From Candidatus Didemnitutus sp. (GTDB lineage: Bacteria > Verrucomicrobiota > Verrucomicrobiia > Opitutales > Opitutaceae), in assembly GCA_030682505.1 (NCBI GenBank), contig JAUXOH010000300.1, positions 1-7,599 of the forward strand: 7,599 nt of DNA, in the 5' to 3' direction. The position numbers and the translations under genes were made by a program. Shown here piece by piece: positions 1-5,759 of the stretch. Below the pieces are notes generated by a model that made no database searches, was not told the origin of the DNA, and was given only the letters and a program-made list of their open reading frames with translations. Every line of letters starts with the position of its first letter. Within the stretch, counting starts at the first letter, position 1.

Positions 1-186
1 CGCAAGGTTCGAATGCGTGCCCGACATGCTCTCCACCGGGAAATAGGGCGCGAGCACGACCAATAACACGTGGAAGACCAAGGTGCAGAGGACGCCGATG
101 GCGATCGACCGGGACGCCGGATCGTCACCGGGCCCGAAAAAGGGACCGGAGCGGGAACGCGGTGATTCTGGCTGGAGCTTGAGCAC
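1..186 (-). CDS. N-terminal fragment of a membrane-anchored protein, TonB-like
   Basis: The reading frame is open from a GTG at 186 down to the window edge (62 codons), with an in-frame TGA just upstream (201-199), so GTG is the only plausible start nearby. The visible part has a polar, Pro/Arg/Ser-rich cytoplasmic-looking stretch (residues 1-30), one hydrophobic segment (about 31-49, IAIGVLCTLVFHVLLVVLAP) and then an apparently extracytoplasmic start (YFPVESMSG). A short cytosolic tail, a single N-terminal transmembrane helix and a histidine inside that helix fit TonB-type energy transducers, where a Ser-x3-His pair in the helix matters. Here the His has no Ser exactly four residues before it, so the assignment is inference. 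The rest of the protein lies outside the window. It starts 15 bp after the maf stop on the same strand, so the two are probably co-transcribed. Any single-pass envelope protein is an alternative. Confidence 0.6.
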   Translation of the reverse strand, partial: MLKLQPESPRSRSGPFFGPGDDPASRSIAIGVLCTLVFHVLLVVLAPYFPVESMSGTHSNLA

Positions 187-201
187 GTGTTTGGGACGAA
201 T

Positions 202-774
202 TCAGCGGATCAGACCCGCACGAGTCAAAAGTTGTTTCATTTCCTCGACGGGAAGCCCGATAATATTCGTCAACGAGCCGGAAAACCCCTCCACGATCAG
301 CTCGGGATGCTCCTGGATGGCATAGCCGCCGGCCTTGTCGAGGGTGTGCACGCGCTCGAGGTATTGTTCGATCGTCGCGTCGCTCAGGGTCTTGATGGTC
401 ACCTCGCTCGCCACGCCTTGATCAAGTCTCAGCCCATCGGACCGCCGGCGCACGGCCAGTCCCGTGAAAACGGTGTGCGTGCGACCGCTCAGGCGGCGCA
501 GCATGGCGCGCGCCTCGGGCAGGTCGCCCGGCTTGTTCAGGACGGTCTCATCGACAAAGACGGTGGTGTCGGCACCGACCACGGTCGCCTCGGGATGCCG
601 CTCGCTCACCCAGTCTGCCTTGAGCGCCGCATTGTGGGCGACCAGGTGCCGCGGATCGGAGTCGGACGCCTCGTGCTCGACGACCTCGGCCGGCAGGACC
701 TCAAAGGGCACGTTGAGCTGCGCCAGCAGTTCGCGGCGGCGCGGGGAGGCGGAGGCAAGGATCAATCGGCCCAT
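202..774 (-). CDS. maf: Maf/YhdE-type nucleoside triphosphate pyrophosphatase (dTTP/UTP)
   Basis: Cytosolic house-cleaning enzyme of 190 residues that hydrolyses dTTP/UTP and modified pyrimidine nucleotides to the monophosphate plus pyrophosphate. The sequence shows the family motifs in order: LILASASPRRRELL (4-17, the S-x-SPRR signature), VGADTTV (66-72, with Asp69 the expected catalytic base), NKP (80-82), SGRTHTVFTG (96-105) and DKAGGYAIQEH (146-156), followed by SLTNIIGLP (167-175). GADT plus DKAG..IQ marks the YhdE-type subgroup rather than the YceF-type m7GTP pyrophosphatase, which has a different motif there. The frame extends upstream to an ATG at 828, but family members begin a few residues before LILAS, so I place the start at ATG 774. 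Length is normal. The gene diverges from nadE and is followed after 15 bp by the membrane-protein fragment. Confidence 0.93.
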   Translation of the reverse strand: MGRLILASASPRRRELLAQLNVPFEVLPAEVVEHEASDSDPRHLVAHNAALKADWVSERHPEATVVGADTTVFVDETVLNKPGDLPEARAMLRRLSGRTHTVFTGLAVRRRSDGLRLDQGVASEVTIKTLSDATIEQYLERVHTLDKAGGYAIQEHPELIVEGFSGSLTNIIGLPVEEMKQLLTRAGLIR

Positions 775-872
775 AAGTTGCGGGCACGCTAGGTGGCGTT
801 CGGGCTTTCGGCTAGCGGGATCTTGCACCTTCGGATTGCAGTCCCGCCCAACAACGGCAACTTTCCCGACCC
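775..872. promoter_or_regulatory. Divergent intergenic region between maf and nadE
   Basis: These 98 bp separate two divergently transcribed genes, so promoters for both directions must lie here or slightly inside the genes. I looked for -35/-10 pairs. The plus strand has a TTGCAC at 823-828 but no AT-rich -10 box at 16-18 bp, and the minus strand has no convincing pair. No operator-like palindrome stands out; TTGCA occurs twice (823-827 and 836-840). The region is called by position only. Confidence 0.4.
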
Positions 873-2546
873 ATGCGGATCGGACTGGCTCAAATCAACC
901 CCATTGTTGGCGACTTGGCGGGCAACCGGCTGCGCATTCTGCGGGCCTACCAGACGCTCGTCGAGCAAGGCGCCGATCTGGTGCTGTTTCCTGAACTGGT
1001 GGTCTGCGGCTATCCGCCGCGCGATCTGTTGTTGCGCAAGCGGTTTCTCACCGATGTCGAGGAAGCCACGCGCGAACTCGCCACGCAGATCGGCGAGGTG
1101 CCCGCGCTCGTCGGTTTTGCCGAGCCCAACCAGTCGGGTCAGGGCCGGCCCGCCTACAACTCCGCCGCTTTTTGCCACCGGGGTCAGATCATGCAGGTCG
1201 CCCGCAAGTGCCTGTTGCCGACCTACGACGTGTTCGACGAGGACCGCTACTTTGAACCGGCCGGCGAACCGACCGTCGTGGAATTCCGAGGCCAGCGCAT
1301 CGGCGTGACCATCTGCGAGGATCTGTGGGCGCAGGAGCTGGTGTCCGCGCGACGGCTCTACGATTTCGACCCGGTGCAGCGACTCGCGAAGGCCAGGCTC
1401 GATCTGATGCTGAATCTCTCCGCCAGCCCCTGGCAGCTCGCGAAGAACTCCGTCCGGCGCACCCTCGTGAGCGATGCCGCCAAAGCCTGCCGTTGTCCCG
1501 TCGCCTATTGCAACGCTGTCGGCGGAAATGATGAGCTCTTGTTCGAGGGCCGCAGTGTCGTGAGCGACGCCGCTGGCAACCTCCTCGCGGGCTTCGCCGC
1601 CTTTCGCGAGGAGTTGCGGGTCGTCGCAGTCACGCCCGGACACGACCTCGCCCCGCCGGAAGGCGCCCCCGTCGCCCTAGCCGCGCACCCCACCTACGAG
1701 CAGGAGCAACTCGCCGATGTTTACGATGCCCTGGTGCTCGGCGTGCGCGACTATGCGCACAAGACCGGCTTCACCAAGGCCCTCCTCGGACTTTCCGGCG
1801 GCATCGATTCCGCCGTGGTCGCCGTCATCGCCGCCGAGGCGCTCGGGGCCGCGAACGTCACCGGCGTCAGCCTCCCGTCGGTCATTTCCAGCCAGCACTC
1901 AAAGGACGACGCGGCCGCGCTGGCGAAGAATCTCGGCCTTGAGTTCCAGACGATCCCGATCGCTGGTGTGGTCACCTCCGCCGAAGCCGCCCTCGCGCCG
2001 ATGTTCGCCGGCCGGCCGCGGGACACCGCCGAGGAAAACATCCAGGCCCGCGCCCGCGGCCTCCTGTTGATGGCCATCTCGAACAAGTTCAATGCGCTCC
2101 TGCTCACCACTGGCAACAAGAGCGAGTTCGCCGTCGGCTACTGCACCCTTTACGGCGACATGGCCGGCGGACTCGCGGTGATTTCCGACGTCTTCAAGAC
2201 GCAGGTGTTCGCCCTCGCCCGGTGGATCAACCGGGACCGGGAAATCATCCCGACGTCCACGATTGAGAAACCGCCGAGCGCGGAACTGCGGCCCGATCAA
2301 ACCGACCAGGACAGCCTGCCGCCCTACGATTTGCTCGATGCGCTGCTCAAGGGTTACGTCGAGGAGAGTCTCTCCCGCGCTGAACTGATCGCGCGAGGGT
2401 TTGACCCCGCCGTGGTCGCGGACGTGGTGCGCAAGGTCGATCTCAACGAATACAAGCGCAAGCAGGCCGCGCCGGGCCTCAAGATCACCTCGCTCGCCTT
2501 CGGCGTCGGTCGGCGCATTCCGATCGTGCAGAAATACGTGAGCTGA
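873..2546 (+). CDS. nadE: Glutamine-dependent NAD+ synthetase
   Basis: Two-domain cytosolic enzyme of 557 residues that makes NAD+ from nicotinic acid adenine dinucleotide and ATP, using ammonia released from glutamine. The N-terminal half (about 1-260) is a nitrilase/CN-hydrolase glutaminase domain with its catalytic triad in place: Glu41 (FPELVVCGYPPRDLL), Lys112 (ARKCLLPTYDVFDE) and Cys148 (TICEDLW). The C-terminal half (about 275-557) is the synthetase, with the ATP pyrophosphatase P-loop LSGGIDSAVV (307-316), the LPSVISSQHSKDDA loop (334-347), TTGNKSE.AVGY (412-423) and TLYGDMAGG (425-433), ending in an EYKRKQAAPGLK segment. Length is typical of the bacterial glutamine-dependent form. 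ATG 873 opens directly into MRIGLAQINP, the usual start of the family. There is no Shine-Dalgarno; the leader reads ttcccgaccc before ATG. hemL follows after 57 bp on the same strand. Confidence 0.96.
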   Translation: MRIGLAQINPIVGDLAGNRLRILRAYQTLVEQGADLVLFPELVVCGYPPRDLLLRKRFLTDVEEATRELATQIGEVPALVGFAEPNQSGQGRPAYNSAAFCHRGQIMQVARKCLLPTYDVFDEDRYFEPAGEPTVVEFRGQRIGVTICEDLWAQELVSARRLYDFDPVQRLAKARLDLMLNLSASPWQLAKNSVRRTLVSDAAKACRCPVAYCNAVGGNDELLFEGRSVVSDAAGNLLAGFAAFREELRVVAVTPGHDLAPPEGAPVALAAHPTYEQEQLADVYDALVLGVRDYAHKTGFTKALLGLSGGIDSAVVAVIAAEALGAANVTGVSLPSVISSQHSKDDAAALAKNLGLEFQTIPIAGVVTSAEAALAPMFAGRPRDTAEENIQARARGLLLMAISNKFNALLLTTGNKSEFAVGYCTLYGDMAGGLAVISDVFKTQVFALARWINRDREIIPTSTIEKPPSAELRPDQTDQDSLPPYDLLDALLKGYVEESLSRAELIARGFDPAVVADVVRKVDLNEYKRKQAAPGLKITSLAFGVGRRIPIVQKYVS

Positions 2547-2603
2547 TTTTCACAGCAGATGACTGGTGTCCTCGCGCGCCAGCCGCTAAAGTCCCTTTCT
2601 TCC

Positions 2604-3881
2604 ATGACCACTTCCGAACAACTTTTCGAGCGCGCCAAGCAACTCATCCCCGGCGGCGTGAATTCCCCCGTGCGGGCGTTTCGTTCCGTCGGCGGCGCCC
2701 CGTTCTTCACCCGGTCGGCGCAGGGCGCCACCCTCACCACGGTCGATGGGGTCGAGTTGATCGACTTCGTCTGCACTTGGGGCCCGGCGATCCACGGCCA
2801 CAATCATCCGCGCATCAAGGCCGCCATCGCCGAGGCACTGGAACGGGGCACGTCCTTCGGCACGCCGAATCCTTACGAGGTCGAGATGGCCGAGCTGATC
2901 GTGGATTTTTTCCCCTCGATCCAGAAGGTCCGCATGTGCAACAGCGGGACCGAGGCCACCATGTCCGCCATCCGTCTCGCGCGCGGCTTCACGAAGCGCG
3001 ACAAGATCATCAAGTTCGCCGGCTGCTACCACGGCCACAGCGACTCCCTGTTGATCAAGGCCGGCTCCGGCGCCCTCACCCACGGCAACCCCGACAGCGC
3101 GGGCGTGCCGGCGTCGTTCGCGCGGGAAACCATCGTTCTCCCCTACAACGACACCGCCGCCCTCGAGGCCGCCTACGCCGCCAATCCCGGCCAGATCGCG
3201 TGCATCATTTTGGAGCCCTACCTTGGCAACATCGGCTTCGTCAAACCCGACCCCGGTTACCTCGCCTTCGTGCGCAAGATCACGGCGGAGCACGGCAGCC
3301 TCCTGATTTTTGACGAAGTGATGACGGGCTTTCGCCTCGCGCGCGGTGGCGTGCAGGAACTGGAAAAAATCGTTCCGGACCTGACCACCCTCGGCAAGAT
3401 CATCGGCGGCGGTTTGCCGGTCGGTGCGTTCGGCGGTCGCGCCGAGATCATGGACCATCTCGCCCCGCTCGGCCCGGTTTACCAAGCCGGCACCCTGAGC
3501 GGCAACCCACTCGCCATGGCGGCGGGCATCGCTTCGCTGCGCCTGATCGACGAACTCAGCCCCTACATCAAACTCGACACCCTCGGACGCCAGGTGGTCG
3601 ATGCCGCGCAGGCCGCCGCAAAGAAGAAGGGCCTCCCGCTGCAGTCGCCGCAGTCCGGTTCGATGTTCAGCCTGTTTTTTACACCTACCCCCGTGCGCGA
3701 CATGCCCACGGCGCTGACTTCCGACGCAAAATTGTTCGGGCGCTTCTTTCAGGCCTGCCTCGCCGGCGGGGTCTATCTTCCCCCAAGTGCCTACGAATCA
3801 TGGTTTCTCAGCACTGCGCACGAGGGGCCGGCGATTCAGCGGGCTTGCGAAGTGGTCAGTTCGGCCATTGAGTCGCTCTAA
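2604..3881 (+). CDS. hemL: Glutamate-1-semialdehyde 2,1-aminomutase
   Basis: PLP-dependent class III aminotransferase-fold enzyme that converts glutamate-1-semialdehyde to 5-aminolevulinate, the last step of the C5 pathway into heme and other tetrapyrroles; cytosolic. From ATG 2604 the protein has 425 residues, normal for HemL. Diagnostic parts are LFERAKQLIPGGVNSPVRAF at the N-terminus (7-26), MCNSGTEATMSAIRLAR (111-127), GCYHGHSD (140-147), FDEVMTGFR (236-244), the PLP lysine Lys265 in TLGKIIGGGLPVGAFGG (262-278) and GTLSGNPLAMAAG (296-308). The glycine-rich GGGLPVGAFGG and the Ser/Gly-rich NSGTEA distinguish it from ornithine or acetylornithine aminotransferases. An in-frame ATG at 2559 would add 15 residues unlike the family, so I reject it. 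No Shine-Dalgarno precedes ATG 2604 (ctttcttcc leader). The gene may be read through from nadE, since the 57-bp gap has only a weak stem, or have its own promoter. Confidence 0.95.
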   Translation: MTTSEQLFERAKQLIPGGVNSPVRAFRSVGGAPFFTRSAQGATLTTVDGVELIDFVCTWGPAIHGHNHPRIKAAIAEALERGTSFGTPNPYEVEMAELIVDFFPSIQKVRMCNSGTEATMSAIRLARGFTKRDKIIKFAGCYHGHSDSLLIKAGSGALTHGNPDSAGVPASFARETIVLPYNDTAALEAAYAANPGQIACIILEPYLGNIGFVKPDPGYLAFVRKITAEHGSLLIFDEVMTGFRLARGGVQELEKIVPDLTTLGKIIGGGLPVGAFGGRAEIMDHLAPLGPVYQAGTLSGNPLAMAAGIASLRLIDELSPYIKLDTLGRQVVDAAQAAAKKKGLPLQSPQSGSMFSLFFTPTPVRDMPTALTSDAKLFGRFFQACLAGGVYLPPSAYESWFLSTAHEGPAIQRACEVVSSAIESL

Positions 3882-3883
3882 GA

Positions 3884-3902
3884 AACGGCACTTTGTGCCG
3901 TT
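3884..3902 (+). terminator. Perfect hairpin after hemL, possible terminator or leader stem
   Basis: AACGGCAC-TTT-GTGCCGTT forms a perfect 8-bp stem with a 3-nt loop, beginning 2 nt after the hemL stop codon. Position suggests an end-of-gene terminator. No U-run follows (gcttggg), so a classical intrinsic terminator is not supported. It ends 16 nt before the next ATG and could instead act in the leader of the downstream gene or protect the hemL 3' end. Confidence 0.55.
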
Positions 3903-3918
3903 GCTTGGGTAGCCCTCC

Positions 3919-5697
3919 ATGAGTCTCTTACGCCATTTCCTCACCCTGGCGACCGCGGTGCTCTTCGCTCCGGCGGTCTTTGCGCAGCCGAGCCATGCCT
4001 CGGTGATGCCGCTTGCGGAGCTCCAAGCCGGCATGAAGGGCGAAGTCTGGACGGTGTTTCGCGGCAGTGAGTCGGAGTCGTTTGCCGTGGAAGTCACCGG
4101 CGTGCTGCACAACGCCCTCGGACCGGGGAAGAGTCTCATTCTGTGCGAACTCACCGATCCGCGCATCCAACCCATGGGGGCCGTCGCCGGCATGAGCGGC
4201 AGTCCGCTCTACATTGGAGACAAACTGGTCGGGGTGCTCGCCTACCAGATTCAACGCTTCGAAACGGTGCGCTACGCGGGCTTCACACCGATTGCCGACA
4301 TGCTCGAGATCAGCGCCCTGCCGAATATGCCCGCCGCCCCGGCTTCGCCGCTGCCCATCCCAGTCCAGAGCGAGCGCCAAGGCCGCAACCCCGCCACGGC
4401 GAACTTGGCGGGCGGTTTTCAGCCCTTCACGCCGGTCTTCTCCATCGGCGGAATCTCGCCCCAGGTTGCCCATGTGATGGCACCGCAGTTTGAAGCCCTC
4501 GGTGTCAATGCCGTCGCGCTCGGCGGCAACTTCGGCAACGCCTCGAACGACGAGGCCCGGCCCCTCCCGACCCTCAACCCCGGCAGCGTCGTCGCCGCCG
4601 CGCTCGCCGTCGGCGATATCACCATGGCCGCCGGTGGCACGGTCTCCCACGTCGACGGCAACCGCATCCTCGCGTTCGGGCATCCGCTCATGACCCTCGG
4701 CGCGACCGAAGTGCCCATGGCCGAAGCGGAAATTGTCACCATCCTTCCGAGCAGTCTGAATTCGATCAAGGTCAGCAATACCGGCCGCGTGATCGGCGCC
4801 TTCAGCCAAGACCGCCTCTCGGGCATCTACGGCGAGATCGGCCGCATGCCCCACCTCGTGCCGATCGAGATCAGCCTTCCCTCCCGCTTGAATCGCCAGA
4901 GTCTCCATTTTTCCGTCATTGAGCACGAGATGCTGCTCCCGGCCATCGCCGCCACCGGCCTCACCCAAGCCGTGCTGGGCTCCAACGAGGCCGGACTCAC
5001 GCGTGGTTTCCGCCTCACGGCCACGGTGGAATACGCCGGTCGCGAACCCCTGCAATTCAGTCAACTTTACCCGGGACCCCAAGGGTTCACGCAGGGCGTG
5101 GGCGAGGTCACCGCCAGTCTCCAACAATGGCTCTTCAATCCCTACGAGCGCACGTTCCCGGAGCGGATTCGGTTCGCCGTCGAGGAAACGGTCGAAACCC
5201 CCGTGGGCTACGTCGAACTCTTCCAGGTTTCCCGCAGCAGCGCCGCGCCCGGTGAAACTATCACGGTCTCGCTGAGCTGGCGCGGTTTTCAGGCCGAGAA
5301 GTTTTCCGAGACCTATGCGATCGCGGTGCCGCCGGACTGGAGTGGCAAGGACCTCGAGGTCGTGCTCGCCAGTGGCCGCCAACTCGACGATCTCACCGGC
5401 CGCCCCCGCACCCTCGCGGTCAATCAACTCCGCAACTTCGACGAATACCTCGCCGTGCTGCGCGACTCACGCGCCACCGACGGTCTCTACCTCGCCGTGG
5501 TGGAACGCGCCGCCCTCTTCACCGACAACACCGCCCGCACCATCGAGCTGCCCGGTTCCTTCGAGCGCATCGCCCGCACCGCCGACGCCGGACGCTACCA
5601 GCGCCGCGAAGCCGCCGTGCCCCTCCACGAGCAACACGTTTTGTCCGGCCGACTCTTCAATGCCCACATCCGTCGGCCCTTGAAAGTCACCGACTAA
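3919..5697 (+). CDS. Exported SpoIVB-type (peptidase family S55) serine peptidase-like protein
   Basis: A 592-residue exported protein. A signal peptide is clear: LLRHFLTLATAVLFAPAVFA with a cut likely after Ala22. The mature N-terminus (MPLAELQAGMKGEVWTVF, 30-47) leads to AVAGMSGSPLYIGDKLVGVLAY (88-109), which carries the GMSGSP serine motif of peptidase family S55. A Pro/Ala-rich linker follows (about 136-152). The second S55 signature is GGTVSHVDGNRILAFGHPL (239-257, His255), followed by PMAEAEIVTILPSSLNSIK (266-284) and GAFSQDRLSGIYGEIG (293-308). The C-terminal half (about 320-592) is beta-rich without a motif I recognise. The family is known for SpoIVB, the sporulation signalling protease, but no PDZ domain is evident and nothing here suggests sporulation. 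Similar proteins are annotated in Acidobacteriota and Verrucomicrobiota without known function. Protease activity is inferred from the motifs. The next gene follows after 62 bp and is also exported. Confidence 0.85.
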   Translation: MSLLRHFLTLATAVLFAPAVFAQPSHASVMPLAELQAGMKGEVWTVFRGSESESFAVEVTGVLHNALGPGKSLILCELTDPRIQPMGAVAGMSGSPLYIGDKLVGVLAYQIQRFETVRYAGFTPIADMLEISALPNMPAAPASPLPIPVQSERQGRNPATANLAGGFQPFTPVFSIGGISPQVAHVMAPQFEALGVNAVALGGNFGNASNDEARPLPTLNPGSVVAAALAVGDITMAAGGTVSHVDGNRILAFGHPLMTLGATEVPMAEAEIVTILPSSLNSIKVSNTGRVIGAFSQDRLSGIYGEIGRMPHLVPIEISLPSRLNRQSLHFSVIEHEMLLPAIAATGLTQAVLGSNEAGLTRGFRLTATVEYAGREPLQFSQLYPGPQGFTQGVGEVTASLQQWLFNPYERTFPERIRFAVEETVETPVGYVELFQVSRSSAAPGETITVSLSWRGFQAEKFSETYAIAVPPDWSGKDLEVVLASGRQLDDLTGRPRTLAVNQLRNFDEYLAVLRDSRATDGLYLAVVERAALFTDNTARTIELPGSFERIARTADAGRYQRREAAVPLHEQHVLSGRLFNAHIRRPLKVTD

Positions 5698-5715
5698 CTG
5701 CCACGGCGCATCCCT

Positions 5716-5739
5716 GATCGAACGGCCTTTCGTTCGATC
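5716..5739 (+). terminator. Perfect 9-bp hairpin between the two exported-protein genes
   Basis: GATCGAACG, a 6-nt loop GCCTTT, then CGTTCGATC form a perfect 9-bp stem that begins 18 nt after the stop codon of the S55-like gene and ends 20 nt before the next ATG. No U-run follows (gcgcccgac), so it is at best an atypical terminator. In a co-transcribed pair it could instead be a processing or stability element or a leader stem. It is the second hairpin of this kind in the window. Confidence 0.5.
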
Positions 5740-5759
5740 GCGCCCGACGATTCCAGCCC

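Noticed and set aside
775..828. 18-residue upstream extension of Maf to the ATG at 828
   Set aside because: The added residues are not family-like; Maf proteins start just before the LILASxSPRR motif, which fits the ATG at 774.
789..1643. 284-codon antisense frame opposite the nadE glutaminase domain
   Set aside because: Shadow of nadE. It would also overlap the maf/nadE divergent region and shows no motif.
2563..2582. Weak stem (CTGGTG / CGCCAG, 8-nt loop) between nadE and hemL
   Set aside because: Six base pairs including one G-U wobble and no following U-run; likely by chance at this GC content and not enough for a terminator.
2559..2603. 15-residue upstream extension of HemL to the ATG at 2559
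   Set aside because: HemL proteins normally begin a few residues before LFERAKQLIPGG; the extension has no family resemblance.
2586..3485. 299-codon antisense frame opposite hemL
   Set aside because: hemL is certain on the plus strand; the antisense translation is low in complexity and has no recognisable family.
3928..5427. 499-codon antisense frame opposite the S55-like gene
   Set aside because: Its translation is rich in Gly, Asp, His, Arg and Glu without hydrophobic-core periodicity or motifs. Long antisense frames are expected in high-GC genes, and the plus-strand gene has a signal peptide and conserved motifs.
3919..5697. Possibility that the S55-like protein is a true sporulation SpoIVB
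   Set aside because: No PDZ domain is evident, motif order differs, a long extra C-terminal region is present, and the neighbours are unrelated to sporulation.
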